Of a DNA stretch of 19,636 bases, positions 1 through 7,281 are shown piece after piece. Position numbers and translations under genes: made by a program. The DNA is from Rhodobiaceae bacterium. GTDB taxonomy: Bacteria; Pseudomonadota; Alphaproteobacteria; MED-G09. The notes beneath the pieces were generated by a model. The model was not told the DNA's origin. It did no database searches and was given only the letters and a program-made list of their open reading frames with translations. Position 1 is the first letter of the stretch, and each line of letters opens with the position of its first letter. Where the stretch lies: positions 48,637 through 68,272 of the forward strand of contig PAGD01000024.1 in NCBI GenBank assembly GCA_002704345.1. Direction: 5' to 3'.

Positions 1-19
1 GACAATACTATAATTAGAT

Positions 20-96
20 TGGTGATCCCGACAAGATTCGAACTTGTGACCCCCAGATTAGGAATCTGGTGCTCTATCCTGCTGAGCTACGGGACC
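20..96 (-). tRNA. tRNA-Arg (anticodon CCT)
   Basis: Reading the minus strand gives a complete 77-nt cloverleaf. The acceptor stem GGTCCCG pairs with CGGGATC (one G-T wobble), and the D-stem is GCTC/GAGC. The anticodon stem CCAGA/TCTGG encloses the loop TTCCTAA, and the T-arm ACAAG/CTTGT encloses TTCGAAT. The 3' end ACCA is encoded in the DNA. The anticodon CCT reads the arginine codon AGG. The gene lies 67 nt downstream of the bicupin gene on the same strand and seems to have its own -10 box. All stems close, so the identification is firm. Confidence 0.97.
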
Positions 97-106
97 ACAA
101 TGAGAT

Positions 107-112
107 ATTATA
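107..112 (-). promoter_or_regulatory. putative -10 box for tRNA-Arg
   Basis: The minus strand carries a perfect TATAAT hexamer ending 10 nt before the first base of the tRNA, which would put transcription start a few bases upstream of the mature 5' end. No convincing -35 hexamer is visible in this very AT-rich spacer, so this is a suggestion only. Confidence 0.4.
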
Positions 113-163
113 AAAATTCTTATAAAATTAAATTTAAAAATTAATCTGAATAAGCAATTGTTA

Positions 164-1237
164 TTATAAAGGTGCCCAGGCTAGAAGGCTAGAGTCATTT
201 GAATCAGAGTTTGGTACTAATTTTACACCTGATTCTTCAGCCATTGTTTTATAGTCAAGCCAAGAAGCAACTGCCTCTACAGGAGTTCCTGGGCCTGAGT
301 CAAATACTAATGGCCCATAAATATTAGCTGTATAAATTAGATCTTCATCTGTGACTCTTTGAGTAGCTTCATGTCTTGCTCCAGCTGGCTCATAAAACCA
401 GATTCCAGGTCCATATCCCTCTGGCGGTCCAGATCTAACACCCAATGCGCCATTTAAAATAAGGAAGTCACTTGCCCCGATATGTGTATGGGGAAGAGCA
501 ACACCATTGTGTTTAACTATCATTGATACAAAGCCTGTTTCTTCACTAACTCTTAGCAGTTTTAAACCAACATCAGGCATTGTTGGCATAACGAGCCAAG
601 GAACTTCTCTTGTATCAACAAAGTGTGGATGCGTTACTTTTGAGGATATTACTGAACCAGACTCAGCTGTAACTAAAGCTTTTGCGTTTGAAGAAGCAAT
701 AGCTAGAGGCTCTGAAGGACCATCGTATGATTCTTCAGGACCACGTTCCCAACATTCTTTGCTTGAGTTTGGTACAAGAGGTATTTTACTTTTCTTTGCA
801 AGCTGAAGAATATCATTACTAGTTAGAATTGACTTAATAGCTTGATTGTCATCAAGAAAGGCAACTGCATTGTAAAAATTTGCTAATACTTCACAGTCTT
901 CATTTGCATTTATTGAATTAACTTTTGAATTAGCTGGGATGAAACCCCAAGTTCCCGGAGCTAAAATACTTTCCTGTTCATCCTGGCTGTAAGTTAATTG
1001 ACCGGAAAGAACTAATAAATCCATGCCACCTAAATATACAGAACTTGGAAAATTTGAGCCTTTATCAAGCTTAAAAATTAAAGAAAACATTCCACTTTCG
1101 GAGCTTGCTCTCACTGGTTTGATTGATAGACCCTCTACATTGTCTAAAGGTATCCAAGGAAGCTTATTGGTATCTAATGATCCTTCTGCCCCATTTGGAT
1201 TATACTCTGGATTAAAATTTTCTGCTGTATCACTCAT
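164..1237 (-). CDS. Two-domain cupin protein (ChrR-like / acetylacetone-dioxygenase-like)
   Basis: A 357-residue protein made of two similar halves, each with a beta-rich cupin pattern. Domain 1 spans roughly residues 28-125 and domain 2 roughly 208-312. Domain 2 has the metal-binding signature PHTH (H250, H252), an acidic residue D257, and a late histidine H289 in the stretch PAGARHEA, as in mononuclear Fe/Mn cupin dioxygenases of the dihydroxyacetophenone and acetylacetone type. In domain 1 the equivalent positions are Ser66, Tyr68 and Val106, so it probably binds no metal and is structural. There is no signal peptide, so it is cytoplasmic. The start is supported by AGGGGG at 1243-1248, 5 nt before the ATG. 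It lies 74 nt downstream of a Rieske oxygenase gene on the same strand, suggesting a joint oxidative pathway. The substrate cannot be read from sequence; an anti-sigma-type ChrR role is less likely because no zinc-binding N-terminal anti-sigma domain is seen. Confidence 0.75.
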   Translation of the reverse strand: MSDTAENFNPEYNPNGAEGSLDTNKLPWIPLDNVEGLSIKPVRASSESGMFSLIFKLDKGSNFPSSVYLGGMDLLVLSGQLTYSQDEQESILAPGTWGFIPANSKVNSINANEDCEVLANFYNAVAFLDDNQAIKSILTSNDILQLAKKSKIPLVPNSSKECWERGPEESYDGPSEPLAIASSNAKALVTAESGSVISSKVTHPHFVDTREVPWLVMPTMPDVGLKLLRVSEETGFVSMIVKHNGVALPHTHIGASDFLILNGALGVRSGPPEGYGPGIWFYEPAGARHEATQRVTDEDLIYTANIYGPLVFDSGPGTPVEAVASWLDYKTMAEESGVKLVPNSDSNDSSLLAWAPL

Positions 1238-1311
1238 TTTTTCCCCCTAAAATTTTATTTTTAGAAAATATACTTACATAGTCAACTACAACTTAATCAA
1301 TTAGGCAATCT

Positions 1312-2457
1312 CTATTTTGATAGCTTATCTACCCAATGATGATAATGTTGTTGAATTGGTTCATTTTTTCCAAACATAAATTCGGTATTAGCCTTAGATT
1401 CTATAGAATCTTGTATCATAAAATTCATAGGATAATCTTCATCTTCAATAGCAGTTAAAGCTAATTTAGAAAAATCTTCTGCTTCTTTTATTTCTTCGTC
1501 TGTCTCTGGCTCTTTTAGGCATAGAATATATTGATTAGTAATAGTTCCTTGTAAATCAGGTGTTGGGAAAACTATACTAATTAAACAGTGTTGATTTTGA
1601 ATTGCTGAAATTGATGAATTCGGAAAGACTGAGTGAATTAATCTTAAATGATTTTCTGGCTCCCAATCCTTTTCTTCAATTCTTGAGAGTTCATTGATAT
1701 TTTTTAAGCCAAAAGCAAACCTTTGATGAGGACCAAAAGTATCATGCGCAATAAGATTTACTATAGTATTTTTTCCAACTGTATCAGGGTGAACCATATG
1801 ATGATGGTATCCATCCAGGTAACCATCCCAGCATATTTTCCATCTTGGCCCGTCAAGTTTAATACTGCTAAAAATATGCCAATTTTTTAAATCTATATCA
1901 TCTAGCTCTTTATCAAATCCATCCATCCACTCATCAAGATTATATCTAATATCTGGATTTAAGCATACCCATATAAACCCTGATCGTTCCTCACAAAACA
2001 ACTCTGTTAATTTAATCTTTGTTGTATCAATGTCACCAAATGTATCTGATTTAAAAATATTTATTAATTGTCCCTTATTATCATACATCCAACCATGATA
2101 GGTGCAGCTAAACCTTGATTTATTTCCACTTCCTTCAGAACATACAGGGGCACCCCTATGTTTACAGATATTTATAAAAGCTCTGACAATTCCATCTTTA
2201 TCTCTTGTTACTAGTACTGGGGTATCAATTGCCTTAGTGGCTTTATAGGAATTATTTTCTTTAAGTTCTGCACTTAAAGCAATTGGAACAGGGTGGTCAT
2301 AGAAAATTTTATTCACTTCTGATTTTATAAGACTCTTATCAATATAATCAGATACAGGTTTAATCATAATTTCATCAGCCTGATCAGTTGTTCCATTAAG
2401 GTTATGATTTAACAATCGTCTGGCTAAGCTCACTAATTTTTCTTTTTGGTGCGCCAT
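1312..2457 (-). CDS. Rieske ring-hydroxylating oxygenase, alpha subunit
   Basis: A 381-residue non-heme iron oxygenase of the ring-hydroxylating type. The N-terminal Rieske domain has C98-x-H100-x17-C118-x2-H121, which binds a [2Fe-2S] cluster. The catalytic domain has D215-x2-H218-x4-H223, the two His ligands and the bridging Asp, and ED(341) followed by x7-Q349 fits the third iron ligand. The length is somewhat short compared with classical aromatic dioxygenase alpha subunits (about 420-450). The start has AAGAGGG at 2466-2472, 8 nt upstream. Family members need a reductase, often with a ferredoxin; no reductase or beta subunit is adjacent, so the electron donor must be encoded elsewhere. 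Substrates of this family range from aromatics to quaternary amines and lipids, and I cannot assign one. The bicupin gene 74 nt downstream may act in the same pathway. Confidence 0.88.
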   Translation of the reverse strand: MAHQKEKLVSLARRLLNHNLNGTTDQADEIMIKPVSDYIDKSLIKSEVNKIFYDHPVPIALSAELKENNSYKATKAIDTPVLVTRDKDGIVRAFINICKHRGAPVCSEGSGNKSRFSCTYHGWMYDNKGQLINIFKSDTFGDIDTTKIKLTELFCEERSGFIWVCLNPDIRYNLDEWMDGFDKELDDIDLKNWHIFSSIKLDGPRWKICWDGYLDGYHHHMVHPDTVGKNTIVNLIAHDTFGPHQRFAFGLKNINELSRIEEKDWEPENHLRLIHSVFPNSSISAIQNQHCLISIVFPTPDLQGTITNQYILCLKEPETDEEIKEAEDFSKLALTAIEDEDYPMNFMIQDSIESKANTEFMFGKNEPIQQHYHHWVDKLSK

Positions 2458-2491
2458 TGATGTAACCCTCTTAATAGATGACTTGCTTAAA

Positions 2492-2497
2492 ATTATA
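2492..2497 (-). promoter_or_regulatory. putative -10 box for the Rieske gene
   Basis: The 50-nt gap between carD and the Rieske gene holds a perfect TATAAT on the minus strand, 34 nt before the ATG. It would allow the Rieske/bicupin pair to be transcribed separately from the carD operon. No good -35 sequence is seen at the right distance, and chance TATAAT matches are common in such AT-rich DNA. Confidence 0.33.
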
Positions 2498-2507
2498 ACT
2501 GATGAGT

Positions 2508-3245
2508 TTAATCAATCTCTTCAGATTCTAAATCATCATTTCTCCCATTTGAATTATTGAGTATTGTTTCCATTTTTTCAATAGCTTTCTGCTCGTCAGT
2601 TTTCTCAATAACAGCTACCTCTCTTGCCAAACGCTCTCTAGAAGCTTCATAAAGTTGTCTTTCTGAATAAGATTGTTCAGGTTGACTATCGCTCCTAAAA
2701 AGATCTCTTACAACTTCCGCCAGTAACTTAATATCACCAGAATTAATTTTTGCTTCATATTCCTGAGCTCTTCTACTCCACATAGTTCGCCTAATCTTTG
2801 CCTTGCCAGTTAATATTTCAAATATTTCTTTAAGTTGATTTTTAGTAGAAACTTTTCTAACACCATTTTCTTTTATTTTTCCGATAGGGACTCTTTGTGT
2901 CATTTTTTCTTTCTCAAATTCAATGACATACATTTCAAGCAGTTGCCCAGCAATTTCTCTCTTTTCAATTTCAATAACTTTTCCAACTCCATGAGATGGA
3001 TAGACAACGTATTGATCAGGAAGGAAACCATCTTTTAACTTTGCTTGTGATACTTTTGATTTGGTTGTTACTGACTTGGATTCTTTCTTAGAAGGTTTAT
3101 TTTTGGGTGAAGCTTTTTTCTTTATAGTTGGCTTTTTTTTATTTGTAGCTGGCTTCTTTATTTGTTTGTCAGATTTCTTTTTATCTGAAGTCTTTGGTGA
3201 TTTTTTTTTAGTTTTTTTAATTTGTGGCTTTTTTGCTACACTCAT
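2508..3245 (-). CDS. carD: CarD-family transcriptional regulator with lysine-rich N-terminal tail
   Basis: A 245-residue protein with three parts. Residues 1-70 contain 28 lysines, mixed with Ser, Thr and Pro, like a histone H1 tail. Residues about 72-132 match the CarD/TRCF RNA polymerase-interaction domain (VVYPSHGVGKV at 80-90, and QRVPIGK). Residues about 135-215 form the helical DNA-binding domain with W156 in MWSRRAQEYE, the position of the tryptophan that props open the promoter bubble in characterised CarD proteins. In the family (CarD/CdnL) the protein binds the RNAP beta subunit and stabilises open complexes, especially at rRNA promoters. The C-terminus is acidic. The start is supported by AGGGA at 3254-3258. 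It is the last gene of the helicase operon, 76 nt after fdxA. The tail is much longer than in the compact CdnL proteins of about 165-170 residues; its role, perhaps nonspecific DNA binding, is inference. Confidence 0.92.
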   Translation of the reverse strand: MSVAKKPQIKKTKKKSPKTSDKKKSDKQIKKPATNKKKPTIKKKASPKNKPSKKESKSVTTKSKVSQAKLKDGFLPDQYVVYPSHGVGKVIEIEKREIAGQLLEMYVIEFEKEKMTQRVPIGKIKENGVRKVSTKNQLKEIFEILTGKAKIRRTMWSRRAQEYEAKINSGDIKLLAEVVRDLFRSDSQPEQSYSERQLYEASRERLAREVAVIEKTDEQKAIEKMETILNNSNGRNDDLESEEID

Positions 3246-3321
3246 AAGAAATTTCCCTAACTTTTTTAAGTTTGAGCACAGCGTGTATCAGAATTAATTA
3301 CTTTTTACAAGGTATTATGGC

Positions 3322-3660
3322 TCAATCACCTTCGCCAGGGTTTTCGCTAAAATATTTCTCAAATTTATTTTTTTCACCATTAAATTTCTCACCATCTTCT
3401 GGGCCATCCTTTACTATGGTTATATTTGGCCAAATATCAGCATATTTTGTATTTATTGTTAACCACTTCTCGGTACCTTCTTTAGTATCGGGGTGAATTG
3501 CATCAGCTGGACATTCTGGTTCGCATACACCGCAATCAATACATTCATCTGGGTGTATTACCAGCATATTCTCACCCTCATAAAAGCAATCAACTGGGCA
3601 TACATCTACGCAATCCATAAACTTACACTTTATGCATTCCTCCGTAACAACATAAGTCAT
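3322..3660 (-). CDS. fdxA: 7Fe (3Fe-4S/4Fe-4S) ferredoxin
   Basis: A 112-residue ferredoxin that closely resembles Azotobacter FdI. Cysteines C9, C17 and C50 suit the 3Fe-4S cluster, and C21, C40, C43 and C46 the 4Fe-4S cluster; C12 and C25 are the extra conserved cysteines. The stretches CPVDCFYEG and HPDECIDCG are hallmark sequences, and the C-terminal half (residues about 60-112) is the usual long extension with WPNIT. It acts as a low-potential electron carrier in the cytoplasm. The ATG overlaps the stop of the upstream TerB-like gene by 4 nt (ATGA), and AAAGGA at 3667-3672 is its ribosome site inside that gene. It is conserved beside CarD in many Alphaproteobacteria. Whether it feeds the nearby Rieske oxygenase is speculation. 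Confidence 0.96.
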   Translation of the reverse strand: MTYVVTEECIKCKFMDCVDVCPVDCFYEGENMLVIHPDECIDCGVCEPECPADAIHPDTKEGTEKWLTINTKYADIWPNITIVKDGPEDGEKFNGEKNKFEKYFSENPGEGD

Positions 3661-4136
3661 GATTTTTCCTTTGTCCCTAGAATTTTCTTTTTAATTATTC
3701 CAGCCTCTTTATCTGAAATATACAATAAGCCAGATAATCGTCTTATAAAATTTGATTCAAATGGATCAATCACACCATCTGCATTAACAATTTCACACAT
3801 TAGGCTAAAAACTATATTTTTTTTCTCTTTACTATAATTGTCATTAATAATTTTTGACCATTTATAAAGATCTGCTGACGCTTCTTCTTTTTCACTTGAG
3901 GCCGCAATTAATAAATTCACCTCATTAAGATCAAGATTAAATTGTTCATTGAGTAATTTTTTGATCAAAAGTATTTCTTTTTCATCTTTATTACCATCTA
4001 TATTAGCGGCTCTTAATAGCATTACTGCTACTGCTTCAATTACATCAAAGTCTTCTAAATCTTTATAGGTCTCAACTTTATTACTTTCTTGATCAGACTG
4101 TTTCTTACTGAATAGATTTTTTAAAAATTTTATCAT
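3657..4136 (-). CDS. TerB-family (COG4103-like) helical protein
   Basis: A 159-residue all-helical protein. Two acidic repeats with the pattern D-G-x-x-D-x-x-E are visible: IDGNKDEKE around residue 47 and ADGVIDPFE around residue 120. This is characteristic of the TerB/YjbI-like family, once called tellurite-resistance-related. The first 25 residues are basic and polar with no clear signal peptide. A good AAGAGA ribosome site at 4141-4146 precedes the ATG. It sits between the S4 protein (15-nt gap) and fdxA (4-nt overlap), so it is co-translated with housekeeping genes, which speaks against a dedicated tellurite role. The molecular function is unknown; metal binding through the acidic loops has been proposed for the family. 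Confidence 0.75.
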   Translation of the reverse strand: MIKFLKNLFSKKQSDQESNKVETYKDLEDFDVIEAVAVMLLRAANIDGNKDEKEILLIKKLLNEQFNLDLNEVNLLIAASSEKEEASADLYKWSKIINDNYSKEKKNIVFSLMCEIVNADGVIDPFESNFIRRLSGLLYISDKEAGIIKKKILGTKEKS

Positions 4137-4151
4137 TTAATCTCTTTATCC

Positions 4152-4451
4152 TTAGACTGTTTTAATTTCTTTATAAAGTTTGATTGCATCTTTAGCACTT
4201 AGTCGATTATTTGCAAAACTTTCTACAGAAAAAATAATGATATTATTGATTTTATTTAATGTAATTATATCTCCAACTTTAATTTTTGCTGAAGATTTTG
4301 AAATTTTTATTTTATTAATTTTTACATTGCCATCATAGATAATTTTCTGGGCTTTTGCTCTGGATTTAATTATACGAGTCCTAAATAGCCAATTGTCTAT
4401 TCTTTGCTCATCGATTATTGATTCACTTTTCATATTTCTTGGTTTATTCAA
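4152..4451 (-). CDS. S4-domain RNA-binding protein (HslR-like)
   Basis: A 99-residue protein whose residues about 16-77 form an S4 domain (RIDNWLFRTRIIKSRAKAQ ... DGNVKIN ... VGDIITL), as in HslR/Hsp15 and tRNA or rRNA-binding proteins. In Hsp15 this domain rescues stalled 50S-tRNA complexes; here the function is inferred to be ribosome or structured-RNA binding. The start is ambiguous. The longest reading begins with TTG at 4451, one base after the helicase stop and with a weak GAAAGA upstream. An ATG at 4433 (six codons in) is the alternative, and the conserved domain begins after both. It belongs to the helicase operon, a common alphaproteobacterial arrangement. Confidence 0.85.
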   Translation of the reverse strand: MNKPRNMKSESIIDEQRIDNWLFRTRIIKSRAKAQKIIYDGNVKINKIKISKSSAKIKVGDIITLNKINNIIIFSVESFANNRLSAKDAIKLYKEIKTV

Positions 4452-4452
4452 G

Positions 4453-7074
4453 TTATAATCTTTCTTTCAAGCTGATTAATTCTTTATTTTCTGAAAAGAT
4501 ATTAGAATTATTATTTTTAATCTTATCTCTTTTATTTTTCTGTAATTTTTTTTGATTATAAGGCTTACGATTATATTTTTTTACATACCTTATTTCAGTT
4601 TCGCCTTCTTCTTGACTATGAGAGTTTTTACCTTTCTTTTTTTGCTCTTTAAAGCCTAAATATTTAACAATGAACCTTATATTTTCTCTTGAACATCCCA
4701 ATAAAGCAATCATTTCATCAGTTATAGCAAAGCTATGTTCCTTTTTATCTTTTTCAATTTCATCATAAATTAATTTATCTAGTCTTTCTATGATATCTGC
4801 CCTTATTACCAACTTCCCAAAAGGGAGATAGCCCAGTACTTTATAAATTTGATGGGAAATATTATTATTAATTTCACAGGATGTTATACCTGGTCTAGGC
4901 AAACTCTCTTTTATTTTTTTAATATCACTTGCATTATATTTTTTTCCTGAAAAATTCATCCAAAGTGATACTAAAAGTTCTGTCGCCTTTGGTTTAACAG
5001 TTGCTGGAAAGAAAATAGAAAATTTTCCTATCCTAACGCCTATACGTCTTAATTCTTGCCTGGATTTTTTATCTAATAATTTTATCTCTTCTTCTATTTT
5101 ATCTCTTTTAATTAACCCCAATTCTTCGGTTAAACGATATGCAATTCCTTTAGCTCTGGGCTGCATATTTTTAGATTCTGTCAAAGAAAAAATCTCTTTT
5201 AGTGTTAGCTCAATATAAGAGGTAAGCCATTCCTTAATACTATTTTCTAAGCTTAGTTTGATTTTCTTATCTAACGGTTCGTCATATAATATGGATACTT
5301 CTGGTTTAAGAGGGGTGTTTCCAGGTTTCAATGATGCAATTTTTTCATCATTGAGGTAAATAAATAGATCTGATTCTAGCGATAAGTTTTTAAAATCTGA
5401 TGAAATAATTTTCAAAGATTTTTTTGTAACTTCTTCCCCTATAGTTTTTGATAGCGAAGACATTACATACTTCATATAAGATTCTGATCCAATTTTTTCT
5501 GATATAAACTTTAACCCTTCGAATTTACCAAAGTATTTGCCCTCTACAGTAATTTCTCCAGCACTATTTATTCCTGATAAAACTTCTTTCTTGTCTTTGT
5601 ATTTAAATCTTAATCTATTGGTTCCTTTATCAACAAATCTATCAGTTAAAGTTTCATGAAGCGCATCTGATAGCTTGTCTTCAATTAGACGAGTTTTCTT
5701 TTGCCAATAATCTGGATTTTTAATCCATTTAGATTTCTGTGAAATAAAGGTCCAAGTCCTAATATAGGCCAGTCTATTGGATAATGAGTTTATATCACCA
5801 TAATATTTTTCAATTGGTTTTATTTGCTCTCGAAGCCAATCATCAGATAGCTGTTCTTCTTCACATATTTTTTTGAAAATTAATGAAATTATTTTAGTAT
5901 GTTCGCCTTCGCTTATATTTCTAAAATCAGGGATTTGAGAGGTTTCCCATAAAGTCTTAATTTTAACTTGATTGTTAGCAATTTCTTTTATTTCATTATC
6001 TTGAGAAAGTCTTATGAGAGCCTTTAAGTCATCTGCATGCCTTGAAGCTCCCAATTCTATTTTTGATGGAAGAGATTTTAAACTACTAATTAAGTTATTT
6101 AATGATGAAAAATCTAGTTTTTTATTTCTCCATTTTGCTGATGCCATAGGAATAAATCTATGCTCTTCAATTCTAAGAATAACATCTTCTTCAATTTCAT
6201 TAGCTTCACCAGTAACTCCAAATGTTCCATCTTTTTTATATCTTCCTGCTCTTCCAGCAATTTGAGCAAGTTCATGAGGTAAAAGATTTCTGTAATTTAC
6301 ACCATCGAATTTTTGTGTTTCAGCAAATGCAACATGATTAAGATCTAAATTTAAGCCCATGCCAATAGCATCAGTAGCAACTATATAATCTACCTCGCCA
6401 TTTTGATACATTCTGACTTGAGCATTACGGGTTTGCGGACTTAACGAACCCATAACAATTGCCACACCTCCTTTTTGTCTTTTTATTATTTCAGCTATGG
6501 CGTAAACAGATTGAACTGAAAAGGCTACAATCGCCGATCTTTTTGGGAGATGGCTAATTTTTTTATATCCCGTATATTTAAGTTGAGAAAACCTTGGCCT
6601 GTTCTGAAATCTAACGTCACCAACCAATTTTTTTATGATTTTACTGGATATACTTGATCCCATAAACAACGTTTCACTCATGCCTCTGGCATTTAGAAGC
6701 CTATCTGTGAATATATGACCTCTTTCAGGATCATCCATTAATTGTATTTCGTCCACTGCTAAAAAATCTACTGGTTTATCAGTTGGCATAGATTCAACCG
6801 TACAGGCCCAATATTGAGGGTTGGGAGGAATTATTCTTTCTTCACCAGTTATCATAGCAACTCTTGAAGGCCCAACTTCCTTAATTAATTTATCATATAC
6901 CTCTCTTGTTAGAAGCCTGAGAGGAAGACCTATCATGCCTGATTTATGGGCAACTAATCTTTCAAGAGCGTAATGAGTTTTACCGGTATTTGTTGGACCA
7001 AGTGCTGCAATTATAGCCATAAGTTGTTTTACAAAATTTTGGTTTATATTCAAGTTAAATAAAAATTTAACCAT
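4453..7074 (-). CDS. SUV3/MgpS-like DExH-box RNA helicase
   Basis: An 873-residue superfamily 2 helicase. Near the N-terminus are Walker A GPTNTGKT (26-33) and motif II DEIQ (108-111). Motifs IV-VI follow, with VATDAIGMGLNLD and QIAGRAGRYKKDG (around 235-285), the hallmark of the SUV3 type. A helical middle and C-terminal region follows, ending in a Lys/Asn/Gln-rich, probably disordered tail of about 65 residues. Mitochondrial SUV3 unwinds structured RNA with PNPase or degradosome partners; the bacterial role is inferred to be RNA turnover. Two starts are possible: ATG at 7074, or ATG at 7020 (residue 19), which fits family N-termini better because GPTNTGKT usually comes about 8 residues in. 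Neither has a clear ribosome site. It heads a tight five-gene operon to carD and is divergent from the acyl-CoA dehydrogenase. Confidence 0.88.
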   Translation of the reverse strand: MVKFLFNLNINQNFVKQLMAIIAALGPTNTGKTHYALERLVAHKSGMIGLPLRLLTREVYDKLIKEVGPSRVAMITGEERIIPPNPQYWACTVESMPTDKPVDFLAVDEIQLMDDPERGHIFTDRLLNARGMSETLFMGSSISSKIIKKLVGDVRFQNRPRFSQLKYTGYKKISHLPKRSAIVAFSVQSVYAIAEIIKRQKGGVAIVMGSLSPQTRNAQVRMYQNGEVDYIVATDAIGMGLNLDLNHVAFAETQKFDGVNYRNLLPHELAQIAGRAGRYKKDGTFGVTGEANEIEEDVILRIEEHRFIPMASAKWRNKKLDFSSLNNLISSLKSLPSKIELGASRHADDLKALIRLSQDNEIKEIANNQVKIKTLWETSQIPDFRNISEGEHTKIISLIFKKICEEEQLSDDWLREQIKPIEKYYGDINSLSNRLAYIRTWTFISQKSKWIKNPDYWQKKTRLIEDKLSDALHETLTDRFVDKGTNRLRFKYKDKKEVLSGINSAGEITVEGKYFGKFEGLKFISEKIGSESYMKYVMSSLSKTIGEEVTKKSLKIISSDFKNLSLESDLFIYLNDEKIASLKPGNTPLKPEVSILYDEPLDKKIKLSLENSIKEWLTSYIELTLKEIFSLTESKNMQPRAKGIAYRLTEELGLIKRDKIEEEIKLLDKKSRQELRRIGVRIGKFSIFFPATVKPKATELLVSLWMNFSGKKYNASDIKKIKESLPRPGITSCEINNNISHQIYKVLGYLPFGKLVIRADIIERLDKLIYDEIEKDKKEHSFAITDEMIALLGCSRENIRFIVKYLGFKEQKKKGKNSHSQEEGETEIRYVKKYNRKPYNQKKLQKNKRDKIKNNNSNIFSENKELISLKERL

Positions 7075-7174
7075 AGACTATATATTGTGTTTTTATAAAA
7101 ACCTAATATGGACTACTAGAAGAACATATCATGACCGAATCACTTACATGCAGGATTTCTTGTTATGTTCTATA

Positions 7175-7184
7175 CTACATGTAG
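7175..7184. promoter_or_regulatory. 10-bp palindrome CTACATGTAG in divergent promoter region
   Basis: The 207-nt gap between the helicase and the acyl-CoA dehydrogenase contains a perfect palindrome, flanked by TATA on the left and ATATA on the right. A dimeric repressor could bind here, but no regulator gene is nearby. A TTTTTATAAAAA palindrome also lies at about 7090-7101. The rest of the gap shows no gene. It must hold promoters for both directions, but I cannot place clear -35/-10 pairs. Confidence 0.2.
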
Positions 7185-7269
7185 ATATAAATGCAATTGA
7201 ACACACTATCCATAATAAATAGATTTTAATTATAAATTTGATTAAAAAATGTATATTATATTAGAAAAT

Positions 7270-7274
7270 GGAGA
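7270..7274 (+). promoter_or_regulatory. ribosome binding site deciding the acyl-CoA dehydrogenase start
   Basis: GGAGA lies 7-8 nt before the ATG at 7282. The longer in-frame ATG at 7249 has no such site, and its extra 11 residues do not belong to the family fold. This selects 7282 as the start. Confidence 0.7.
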
Positions 7275-7281
7275 ATTAATA

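Noticed and set aside
20-96. tRNA-Arg as an attachment site of an integrated element
   Set aside because: No integrase, phage gene or direct repeat of the tRNA 3' end was seen in the window; the flank beyond the left edge is not visible.
3258-3271. Inverted repeat AACTT-TTTT-AAGTT between fdxA and carD as a terminator
   Set aside because: The stem is only five A/T-rich pairs, too weak for an intrinsic terminator, and it is not followed by a clear run of T on the transcribed strand.
3493-3837. A 114-codon plus-strand open frame opposite fdxA and the TerB-like gene
   Set aside because: It lies wholly antisense to two well-supported genes, has no ribosome site and its translation resembles no family; it is a by-product of AT-rich antisense sequence.
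3657-4136. A tellurite-resistance gene
   Set aside because: The family name is historical; no other ter gene is present and the context is housekeeping.
7249-7281. The 11-codon N-terminal extension of the acyl-CoA dehydrogenase
   Set aside because: The GGAGA site fits the ATG at 7282, and the extension has no ribosome site of its own and no family similarity.
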